Assembly (NCBI GenBank): GCA_938049795.1
Contig: CALLCD010000264.1
Coordinates: 1 to 11,352 of the forward strand
Source of the DNA: an uncultured Hyphomonadaceae bacterium
Lineage (GTDB): Bacteria; Pseudomonadota; Alphaproteobacteria; Caulobacterales; Hyphomonadaceae
Direction of reading: 5' to 3'
Length of the DNA stretch: 11,352 nt
Position 1 is the first letter of the stretch. Every line of letters begins with the position of its first letter. Positions 4,993-11,352 of this stretch are shown piece by piece. The translations under genes and the position numbers were made by a program. The notes under the pieces are model-generated. The model was given only the letters and a program-made list of their open reading frames with translations, ran no database searches and was not told the DNA's origin.

Positions 4993-7173
4993 ATGGGGAA
5001 ATGGGCATCCCTTTTCTGTGCCGCCAGTTTTGCCTATGCCGCGCCGCTCGCCATAGCGCAGGAAGAGGCCGAAAAAGTCATCCTCGAAGCCGATGACATA
5101 TCAGAGGAAGACAATAGCAATATCATCATCGCCACCGGCTCGGTTGAAGCCAGCTATGGCGGACGTGTCTTGCGCGCCGACCGGATCGAATATGATCGCC
5201 GCACGGGCAAAGTGCGCGCGACGGGCAATGTCGTCATTCTGGGCGAGGACGGCACGCAGCAATTTGCCGATGAGGTCGAGGTGAATGAGCAGCTCGATGA
5301 TGGCTATGCGGTGGGTTTTTCGACGCGGCTTCCAGTGGGCGGGGTCGCCTCGGCCAATTCTGCGGTGCGACAGCCAAACGGGATAAACGCGCTCGATCAG
5401 GCGATCTACACCGCTTGCGAGGTTTGCGAGGAAGAAGGTAAGCGTCCGACATGGGCCTTGCGCGCGCGGCGGGCGATCCTCGACGAGAACAATGATCTGA
5501 TTTCGTATCGGGATGCTTTGCTCGAAGTGGGCGGGATTCCGGTCTTCTACCTGCCCTATTTCTTCCATCCGGACCCAAGCGCCGGACGCCGCTCTGGCTT
5601 GCTCGTCCCCCGTGTTGGCGGGTCTTCGCGGCTTGGGTTTGTCTACAGCCAACCCTATTACAAAGTGCTTTCGAAGTCGTCGGACATTACGATCACGCCG
5701 ACTTTTTATTCCCGCGTGCGACCTTTGCTGGAAGTGGATTATCGGAAGAAGTTCTGGTCGGGCGATCTCAATGTTGCCGGCAGCATCACTTATGAGCGCG
5801 ATTTTGACGGGAATGGCAATCGGTTTGGCGAGGAAGAAGTGCGCGGGCATATTTTCGCTGACGGCGACTTCAGGATAAACAAGACTTGGCGCTGGGGCTT
5901 CGGTGTCGAGCGGGCCAGTGATGATCTGTTTACGCGCCGCTACTCGATTGAGGGCGCGGAAGTCTCGCGGGGACTGTTTGATGGCCAGCCGAGGACTTTA
6001 TTGTCGCAACTTTATGCCGTGGGTCAGACACCGAATTTCTATGCCGATGCTTCGCTCCTGTTTTTTCAGGATCTACGCGCCGACAGTCCGGCCATTACAG
6101 AGCCGCCAATTACGACGCCTCTGGTCTATGCGGACAGGTTTTATGACTTTGGAAAATATGGCCGCGTCAGTGTAACTGGCTCATCGGCTGTTTTGTCGCG
6201 CAATGCGAATGATGGTCTGACCGCCGACATTAATCCTGACAGCCGTCGGGTTTCGGTCGGCGCCGACTGGAGCGTGACGCGTGTTTTGCCCGGCGGCTTT
6301 GTAGCAGAGCCTTTCGCTGAGGTGCGCGGGGACTATTACAATCTCGATCCTGATGCCTCCGGTGAGCGGACCGTCACGCGGGCTGTCGGGTCTGTCGGTG
6401 CCAAACTTTCGTGGCCTCTCCTGAGGCAAGGCAAGCATGTCGATATTCTTGTTGAGCCAACAGTGCTCGGGGCTTGGGGGCTTTCCAACTCGAATGATGC
6501 GGCGATCCCGAACGAAGATAATCAATTGTTCGAGTTTGACGAAACGCGGCTGTTCGAGGCGAACGGGTTTAGCAATTTCGATCTTTATGAAGGGGACGGG
6601 AAGCTCTCGGTCGGGCTCACCACGGCCGCGCGGTTCAAGAACGGATTTACCATTGACGCCGTTGCCGGGCGACGTTGGCGATCTCGCGCAGACACCGCCT
6701 TTGATGCGGCAACCAATCTGGATGGCACATCGTCGGACTGGGTGGGATCTGTGTCAGCGGATTTTGGCCGTCTGTTACGCCTCGAGACACGTTTGAGGCT
6801 TGATGGCGACTCGTTTGCGGTCAATAGGGTCGACGCCAAGGCCAGCACGCGTTTCTGGCGCATTGCAGCTTCGGCACGCTATTTCCGGATCGACGAGGAT
6901 ATTCGGCCCGGTGTTGCCACGCCTGATGAAGGCATAGACGCGCGCGTGAGGTTGCGGCTCACCAAAAACTATTCGGTCAATTATCGTCAATTGCGGGACT
7001 TTACGGCCGGAGACGATCTGTTGCAGTCTGTCGGGCTTGCCTATACCGACAATTGTTCGCGATTCGAGATTATCTACCAAAGGCGCGACACGATTGACCG
7101 GACATTGGGACGCGAAAATGCGGTTCTGTTCCGGTTTTCCCTGAAGACGCTTGGCGAGTTCGGAACCGGCTAG
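4993..7173 (+). CDS. lptD: LPS-assembly outer-membrane protein LptD
   Basis: A 726-residue outer-membrane barrel that, with the lipoprotein LptE, receives LPS from the LptA bridge and inserts it into the outer leaflet. Residues 1-22 are a signal peptide with AIA cleaved before QEE. Residues about 28-112 are the periplasmic LptA-like (OstA) beta-jellyroll: VILEADDIS, TGSVEASYGGRVLRADRIEYD, ATGNVVILGEDG. YTACEVC with PTWALRARRAI follows, then the hallmark stretch with GIPVFYLPYFFHPDPSAGRRSG. The rest is a long run of alternating strands forming the barrel, ending FRFSLKTLGEFGTG. Mature Cys are only C142, C145 (a CxxC) and C688, against four in E. coli LptD, where two adjacent C-terminal Cys are used. 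It precedes surA, whose product chaperones such barrels. lptF-lptG, its frequent upstream partners, are missing. Confidence 0.95.
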   Translation: MGKWASLFCAASFAYAAPLAIAQEEAEKVILEADDISEEDNSNIIIATGSVEASYGGRVLRADRIEYDRRTGKVRATGNVVILGEDGTQQFADEVEVNEQLDDGYAVGFSTRLPVGGVASANSAVRQPNGINALDQAIYTACEVCEEEGKRPTWALRARRAILDENNDLISYRDALLEVGGIPVFYLPYFFHPDPSAGRRSGLLVPRVGGSSRLGFVYSQPYYKVLSKSSDITITPTFYSRVRPLLEVDYRKKFWSGDLNVAGSITYERDFDGNGNRFGEEEVRGHIFADGDFRINKTWRWGFGVERASDDLFTRRYSIEGAEVSRGLFDGQPRTLLSQLYAVGQTPNFYADASLLFFQDLRADSPAITEPPITTPLVYADRFYDFGKYGRVSVTGSSAVLSRNANDGLTADINPDSRRVSVGADWSVTRVLPGGFVAEPFAEVRGDYYNLDPDASGERTVTRAVGSVGAKLSWPLLRQGKHVDILVEPTVLGAWGLSNSNDAAIPNEDNQLFEFDETRLFEANGFSNFDLYEGDGKLSVGLTTAARFKNGFTIDAVAGRRWRSRADTAFDAATNLDGTSSDWVGSVSADFGRLLRLETRLRLDGDSFAVNRVDAKASTRFWRIAASARYFRIDEDIRPGVATPDEGIDARVRLRLTKNYSVNYRQLRDFTAGDDLLQSVGLAYTDNCSRFEIIYQRRDTIDRTLGRENAVLFRFSLKTLGEFGTG

Positions 7174-7234
7174 ACATTGCATAAATTTACGTAATATTCG
7201 CATATTCAGTGTGTTAACTGTTTGCATAGAGCCC

Positions 7235-7261
7235 TTGACGCGATATTTTGTAGCCTATCGA
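7235..7261 (+). promoter_or_regulatory. Candidate promoter for surA-pdxA-rsmA
   Basis: TTGACG (7235-7240) is followed after 15 bases by TATCGA (7256-7261). It lies in the AT-rich 119-base gap after lptD, about 30 bases before the surA start. The -35 is good and the -10 poor, as is common in alphaproteobacteria; the spacing is short. It would let surA and the genes after it be made independently of lptD. Confidence 0.35.
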
Positions 7262-7277
7262 ACCTGTCATTACAAAA

Positions 7278-7283
7278 CCGGAG
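7278..7283 (+). promoter_or_regulatory. Shine-Dalgarno setting the surA start
   Basis: CCGGAG ends nine bases before the ATG at 7293 and 12 before the next ATG at 7296. An in-frame TTG at 7287 is only three bases away and is disfavoured. Confidence 0.6.
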
Positions 7284-7292
7284 TATTTGCAA

Positions 7293-8531
7293 ATGATGCG
7301 AGCCATTCTAGCTGCCTGCATTTTGGGAGCCACGAGCACGGTTGCGGCCGGACAGGGAGCGGGCCAACAGAGCGATATTTTGCAGCTTGAAGGGGTTGCC
7401 ACTCTCGTGAATGACGAGCCGATCTCGTTTCATGATATCAGGCAACGTGTCCGGATGCTTGCGATGACCGTTGGCGCCGAAATTACCCCCGAAATACAAC
7501 AACAGCTGGCATCCACCGCGCGCGAGCAACTGGTTGACGAGATCCTGCAAATGCAGGCTGTTGCCGAGTTTAACGTAGAAGTGGACCCTGCCGATATTGC
7601 CTCAGCGGTGGACGATCTGGCCGCACGTGCGGGGGTAACGCGTGAGCAGCTTTACCAGCAATTTGCGCAAGCGGGTATCAACCCGTCAACGCTCGAATCA
7701 CAGATGCGTTCGGACATTGCGTGGAATCGTATGATGTCTGGCCTGTTTGGGTCTCGTATCCGGATTTCACAGAACCAGCTTGATGGAGAGCTTGAGCAAC
7801 TGCGCTCCAGTTCTCAGAAAACGGCCTATCAATTGGCAGAGATTTTTCTGTTTGCACCAGACGAGGAAACGAGAGTTCAGGCCCTTCAGGCGGCCTATTC
7901 CCTGGTTGATCAATTGCGTCAGGGAGCCCCGTTTCAGGTTGCAGCGCAGCAGTTTTCTTCAACGCCAACAGCCGCGACGGGCGGAGATATGGGTTGGGTC
8001 GCTTTGACCGATCTTGAGCCGGCTCTTGCAGAAGCGGTGAGCGCGGCCCCGCAGCCGGGGATTCTCGATCCGATTGTCGCCGACGACGGCGTGTATATTC
8101 TGGCACTGAGAAACCGTCGCGAGCCACAAAAGGAAACGTCACGGCTACAGTTACAGCAACTGATTGCCACGAACGGTGATATCGAAACCCTTGAGCGTGC
8201 GATGAGCCGTATCGACGGCTGCGCAGATCTGGAAGGATATGCCGATGATCGCGATGATCTGCTGGCTATTGATCTGGGGGAGACGAAACTGTCTGATCTT
8301 GCCGTAGCATCGCAGGAGCTTCTGGCCGATTTGAGCGCGGGGCAAGCCTCTACGTCTTTCGAAATGTCAGCTGGCTGGTCCTCGCTTTATGTCTGTGCTC
8401 GTCAGGACGGTGCGGAGAATTTGCCGAGCCGTGACCAGATCGAGAACAGGCTGTTCGGGCAGGAGTTGGGACTAATTTCCGAACGTGAATTGCGCAATGC
8501 ACGGCGCGAGGCGACGATCCTCGTTCCATAA
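7293..8531 (+). CDS. surA: Periplasmic parvulin-type peptidyl-prolyl isomerase/chaperone SurA
   Basis: A 412-residue periplasmic protein. Residues 1 to about 20 are a signal peptide (MMRAILAACILG core, cleavage near VAAG). The N-terminal chaperone domain starts with GVATLVNDEPISFHDIRQRV, typical of SurA, and continues through ARAGVTREQLYQQFAQAGI and a helix ending near residue 165. One clear parvulin/PpiC domain covers about 170-272, with YQLAEIFLF, FSSTPTAATGGDMGW and a final VYILALRNRR strand. A second, degenerate parvulin-like segment (about 310-370) precedes the C-terminal stretch IENRLFGQELGLISERELRNARREATI, which is also family-typical. SurA escorts unfolded barrel proteins, LptD among them, to the BAM complex. 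E. coli SurA (428 residues) has two recognisable parvulin domains, so the second one here has drifted. The stop codon shares its last base with the ATG of a micro-ORF leading into pdxA. Confidence 0.92.
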   Translation: MMRAILAACILGATSTVAAGQGAGQQSDILQLEGVATLVNDEPISFHDIRQRVRMLAMTVGAEITPEIQQQLASTAREQLVDEILQMQAVAEFNVEVDPADIASAVDDLAARAGVTREQLYQQFAQAGINPSTLESQMRSDIAWNRMMSGLFGSRIRISQNQLDGELEQLRSSSQKTAYQLAEIFLFAPDEETRVQALQAAYSLVDQLRQGAPFQVAAQQFSSTPTAATGGDMGWVALTDLEPALAEAVSAAPQPGILDPIVADDGVYILALRNRREPQKETSRLQLQQLIATNGDIETLERAMSRIDGCADLEGYADDRDDLLAIDLGETKLSDLAVASQELLADLSAGQASTSFEMSAGWSSLYVCARQDGAENLPSRDQIENRLFGQELGLISERELRNARREATILVP

Positions 8532-8593
8532 TGGACGATGATTCAGCTTGCATTTCCGATCTGACCGGCAGACACCCTGCCTATGGCGAATGA
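8531..8593 (+). CDS. 20-codon micro-ORF bridging surA and pdxA (speculative)
   Basis: An ATG at 8531 uses the last base of the surA TAA (TAATG) and opens 20 sense codons, MDDDSACISDLTGRHPAYGE, that end with a TGA at 8591-8593. The frame overlaps the pdxA start (8583) by 11 bases in a different frame. The peptide itself is unremarkable. The geometry would let ribosomes leaving surA restart, translate through the gap and stop just past the pdxA start, which has no good Shine-Dalgarno of its own. It may equally be chance. Confidence 0.2.
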   Translation: MDDDSACISDLTGRHPAYGE

Positions 8594-9584
8594 TACGACG
8601 ACACCGATTGCCCTGACGATGGGCGACCCTGCGGGCTGCGGGCCATCCATTAGCGGGCTTGCATGGGCGGCTTTGCGCGAAGAGGCGGATTTGTGTTTTG
8701 CTGCGATTGGTCCGGCGGAGGTGTTTGCGCCGTACGCGCCGGTGATACCGATTACGACATTGGCCGAGGCCAGACAAGTGTTCGCGGAGGCCCTGCCCGT
8801 CCTCGACACCGGGCTACAGGTCGCCTCGCACACAGCCGGACAGCCCGATCCGGCAAATGCGAAAGCGATCATCGGCTCGATAGAACACGCTATGACGTTG
8901 ACGCTTTCCGGCGACGCATCGGCATTGGTGACCAATCCGATCAATAAGGCGCTGCTTTACGGGCAAGGGTTTTCCCATCCAGGGCATACGGAGTTTCTTG
9001 CTCATCTGGCGGCGGGGGAAAGTGCGCCTGCAACGCCCGTCATGATGCTTGTGGGCGGCGGGCTTCGCGTGGCGCTTGCGACAATCCATATGCCACTGAT
9101 GCAGGTCGGTTCGGTTTTGACGCGAGGCCTGCTCGAGACGATCGCCGCGACCGTCAATGCGGCCTTGATGCGGAATTTTGGCATCCGCTCGCCTCGCCTC
9201 GCCTTTACCGGGCTCAACCCCCATGCCGGAGAGGATGCCAGTCTTGGTACGGAAGAGCGCGATATTATCAATCCGGCAGCTCGTGCTCTGCGTGCTGAGG
9301 GTGTGGGTATTTCCGACGCGCGGTCTGCGGACACCGTGTTTGCCGAAATGCTGGCGGGTGACTATGACGCGATCATTGCGATGACACATGACCAAGGGCT
9401 GATCCCCGTCAAAACGCTCGACTTTTGGGGCGGCGTGAATGTGACGCTCGGCTTGCCCGTTATCCGCACAAGCCCCGACCACGGGACCGCCTATGACGCC
9501 GCAGCGCAAGGGGTATGCCGCCCTGACAGTCTGATCGCGGCAATCGGGCTGGCCGCACGAAATGCCCAGCGGCGCAGCGCATGA
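8583..9584 (+). CDS. pdxA: 4-hydroxythreonine-4-phosphate dehydrogenase
   Basis: A 333-residue cytosolic enzyme of the DXP-dependent vitamin B6 route. It oxidises 4-phosphohydroxy-L-threonine with NAD; the product decarboxylates and is joined to deoxyxylulose phosphate by PdxJ. The N-terminus has PIALTMGDPAGCGPSI, a variant of the usual GDPAGIGPE. VTNPINKALL and GHTEFLAH follow. The three metal-binding His are H169 (IHMPL), H214 (LNPHAGEDA) and H269 (MTHDQGLIPVKTL), each three residues beyond H166, H211 and H266 of E. coli PdxA. GVNVTLGLPVIRTSPDHGTAYD closes the active site. There is no clear Shine-Dalgarno before the ATG, and an in-frame stop at 8562-8564 rules out a longer form. The gene overlaps rsmA by ATGA. 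The Ile-to-Cys and Glu-to-Ser changes in the first motif are the only oddity. Confidence 0.95.
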   Translation: MANDTTTPIALTMGDPAGCGPSISGLAWAALREEADLCFAAIGPAEVFAPYAPVIPITTLAEARQVFAEALPVLDTGLQVASHTAGQPDPANAKAIIGSIEHAMTLTLSGDASALVTNPINKALLYGQGFSHPGHTEFLAHLAAGESAPATPVMMLVGGGLRVALATIHMPLMQVGSVLTRGLLETIAATVNAALMRNFGIRSPRLAFTGLNPHAGEDASLGTEERDIINPAARALRAEGVGISDARSADTVFAEMLAGDYDAIIAMTHDQGLIPVKTLDFWGGVNVTLGLPVIRTSPDHGTAYDAAAQGVCRPDSLIAAIGLAARNAQRRSA

Positions 9585-10405
9585 CCAAGCCGCCGCTTAC
9601 CCAGGCCCCTGCCCGCAAAGCGCTTGGCCAACACTTTCTGCATGATCCGGATATTCTCCATCGCGTCGCGCTCGCTGCCGGCCCTGTGCGCGGACGAACA
9701 GTGATCGAGGTGGGTCCTGGCCCGGGCGGGTTGACGCGGGCGCTGCTTGACGAGGGCGCGCGCACGCTGATTGCGGTCGAGACCGATGCGCGCTTTGCTG
9801 AAGCACTTGGCAGCTGGCCTGAAGAGGGCGGCCGGCTTCACGTTCACAATTCGGATGCGCGCAAGATGAACTGGGCCGAGGCGATCACCGGCGCTGGTGG
9901 CGAGACGCCCGCCATGATCATCGCGAACTTGCCCTATAATGTCGGCACGCCCTTGTTTGTGTCATGGCTAAAAGCGGGCGACTGGCGCGGCGAGATGGCG
10001 CTGATGTTTCAAAAGGAAGTGGCCTTGCGGATTTGCGCACGGCCGGGTGAGGCGCATTATGGACGGCTGGCTGTGCTGACGGCGGCAGTGGCGGAGGCGC
10101 ATATCGCGTTTACCCTGCCGCCCGGCGCGTTCAAGCCGCCGCCAAAAGTGGACAGCGCTGTGGCTGTAATAACGCCGCTTACGGCAGATCGACGCTTTGA
10201 AGATCTGGAGGCGCTCGAGCGGCTGACGGCAGCGGCTTTTGGCCAGCGGCGGAAAATGTTGCGCGCTAGCCTGAAGGGTATAGCTAAGGCGCATGGCAAG
10301 TCTGCGCTCGACATTTTGGAGGCCGCCAAGCTTGACCCGACCGCACGCGCGGAGACGATTGATCAGGTTGGTTGGCGGCGTTTGGCGCTGGCGCTGGTGG
10401 GCTAA
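9581..10405 (+). CDS. rsmA: 16S rRNA (adenine1518-N6/adenine1519-N6)-dimethyltransferase
   Basis: A 274-residue cytosolic methyltransferase (RsmA/KsgA) that uses S-adenosylmethionine to dimethylate two adjacent adenines in the helix 45 loop of 16S rRNA, a late check in 30S subunit assembly. The family's opening motif KALGQHFLHD is at 13-22. Motif I EVGPGPGGLT (43-52) binds the cofactor. The catalytic NLPY is at 116-119, followed by NVGTPLF. MFQKEVALRI and GRLAVLTA are also standard. The C-terminal helical domain holds FKPPPKVDSAV and the FGQRRKMLRASLKG stretch. Its ATG is fused to the pdxA stop as ATGA, so the two are translationally coupled. The TAA at 10403-10405 overlaps the TAG of the converging astB. 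Confidence 0.97.
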   Translation: MTKPPLTQAPARKALGQHFLHDPDILHRVALAAGPVRGRTVIEVGPGPGGLTRALLDEGARTLIAVETDARFAEALGSWPEEGGRLHVHNSDARKMNWAEAITGAGGETPAMIIANLPYNVGTPLFVSWLKAGDWRGEMALMFQKEVALRICARPGEAHYGRLAVLTAAVAEAHIAFTLPPGAFKPPPKVDSAVAVITPLTADRRFEDLEALERLTAAAFGQRRKMLRASLKGIAKAHGKSALDILEAAKLDPTARAETIDQVGWRRLALALVG

Positions 10406-11352
10406 TCCTCTTTCAGGTCGAGCACGTCGAGAATGGCCGCGCGTGCAATCATGCACTCTTCGGCAAAGGCCGGATCGGCGAGATCGGCGGGTGAGAGCTC
10501 ATCTCGATAATGCTTTCGGACGACCGCTTGAAGTGCATTGATCTTGGCCTCGTCAAGGAAAGACCCCTGATGGGCGGCGGCGATCTCGGCTTCGGTCATC
10601 ACAACGCGCAAGCGCAGGCAGGCCGGGCCGCCGCCATTGCGCATGGATTGGCGGACATCGACATATTCGACGCGGCCAATGGGGCCATTGCCTTGGACGA
10701 GCCGTTCACAATAGGCCGCCGTTGAGGGCGTGTCGCGGGTTTCAGTGGGCGCGAGCAGGACGAGCCGGTCTTCGCCGGGCCATTGGAGGAGTTGTGAGTT
10801 GAACAGGTAGGACGAGATGGCGTCGGCGAGCGGAACTTCGGCGTCTGGCACCATGACAGGTTTCAGGGTGAAGAGGTTGCCCGCGGCATTGCGGATGTCG
10901 GCTAGGGTTTGCTCGGTGTTCTCAAAGGCGTGCTCGTGGAAGAACAGGGCTTCGAGCGTGCCGACGCAGACGACATCATTGTGGAAGGCGCCCGCTTCAA
11001 TGGCGCGTCTGGCTTGGCGGGCGAAGACGGTGCGTTCGGGTTTCAGGCCGTGCGCGCGGGCGATGGACTCGCTGGCAAGGCGCGTCTGTCGAGCGGGGAA
11101 ACCGGCTGTGCTCTCGCCTGCCTCACGGCCGTATACGAACAGTTCGACGCCTTGTGCGCCATGCTCTGCGCAGAGGCGGACATGGTTTGCCGCGCCTTCG
11201 TCGGAGAAATCGGCATGCGCGGGCAGATCATGGCCAAGCCGGACATGGGCGCTGCCGGCATAATCCACCGCAGGCGTTTCCGGCCCGAACACGGTGTTCG
11301 CCAGCGTCCAGAATGTATCGACGGGTTCGAGGCTCCGGTGCAGCATGGTCGA
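10402..11352 (-). CDS. astB: N-succinylarginine dihydrolase (N-terminus beyond the window)
   Basis: The last 316 residues of AstB, which splits N-succinylarginine into N-succinylornithine, CO2 and two NH3, the second step of the ammonia-producing arginine succinyltransferase pathway. The frame is open to the right edge. The Met codon at 11344-11346 sits inside the conserved ...NKFHRSLE-like region, so it is not the true start; aligned with E. coli AstB (447 residues), about 120 N-terminal residues are missing. The triad of this amidinotransferase-fold enzyme is intact: Glu in SDEGAANH (codon 11197-11199), His in AFHNDV (codon 10981-10983) and Cys in NGGGPACLRLR (codon 10618-10620). FVYGREAG, FPARQT and SSYLFNSQLL are also family-typical. 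The other ast genes must lie to the right, if present. The gene converges on rsmA with a four-base overlap. Confidence 0.95.
   Translation of the reverse strand, partial: STMLHRSLEPVDTFWTLANTVFGPETPAVDYAGSAHVRLGHDLPAHADFSDEGAANHVRLCAEHGAQGVELFVYGREAGESTAGFPARQTRLASESIARAHGLKPERTVFARQARRAIEAGAFHNDVVCVGTLEALFFHEHAFENTEQTLADIRNAAGNLFTLKPVMVPDAEVPLADAISSYLFNSQLLQWPGEDRLVLLAPTETRDTPSTAAYCERLVQGNGPIGRVEYVDVRQSMRNGGGPACLRLRVVMTEAEIAAAHQGSFLDEAKINALQAVVRKHYRDELSPADLADPAFAEECMIARAAILDVLDLKED

Noticed and set aside
4890..5096. A 68-codon frame across the dprA-lptD gap
   Set aside because: Runs into lptD in another frame; its end is Arg-rich shadow sequence and no ribosome site was seen.
5101..5850. 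A 249-codon minus-strand frame opposite lptD
   Set aside because: Lies wholly within clear lptD coding sequence and resembles no family; a codon-bias artefact.
7177..7228. Repeated TTGCATA in the lptD-surA gap
   Set aside because: Two seven-base copies 45 bases apart in AT-rich sequence; no symmetry or known motif, so expected by chance.

Overview
The window looks like an ordinary chromosomal stretch from an alphaproteobacterium, with high GC by eye. The main evidence is the neighbourhood: plsY-dprA and lptD-surA-pdxA-rsmA are both gene orders known from that class, and the proteins carry class-typical motifs, such as a CxxC before the LptD barrel and a SurA with one clear parvulin domain. 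Hyphomonadales/Caulobacterales-like is a guess only. I see no insertion sequence, CRISPR array, tRNA, rRNA, phage gene or defence system.

Layout. Bases 1-540 hold a small VOC-fold protein followed by a plausible intrinsic terminator. Bases 540-1139 (minus) encode an exported SRPBCC/START-like protein. It is divergent from S-formylglutathione hydrolase (1259-2089), and the gap between them has a perfect 8-bp inverted repeat. A lipoprotein of the Tiki/ChaN/EreA-like superfamily follows (2195-3052). Then come plsY (phospholipid synthesis) and dprA (DNA uptake/recombination), which overlap. From 4993 runs the envelope/housekeeping block lptD, surA, pdxA, rsmA. In it, surA has its own candidate promoter, surA and pdxA are bridged by a 20-codon micro-ORF, and pdxA and rsmA overlap by ATGA. 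Finally astB (minus) runs in from beyond the right edge and ends tail-to-tail with rsmA, sharing stop-codon bases.

How the genes fit together. LptD inserts LPS into the outer membrane, and SurA is the periplasmic chaperone that helps fold outer-membrane barrels such as LptD, so their linkage is functional. PdxA (vitamin B6) and RsmA (16S rRNA dimethylation) are passengers that travel with them in many proteobacteria. PlsY and DprA form a second conserved pair. FghA (formaldehyde detoxification) and AstB (arginine catabolism) are isolated members of pathways whose other genes are not in view.

I found no clear undescribed system. The points most worth a second look are the Tiki-superfamily lipoprotein, the symmetric divergent promoter/operator before fghA, the surA-pdxA micro-ORF, and the direct junction of dprA to lptD.
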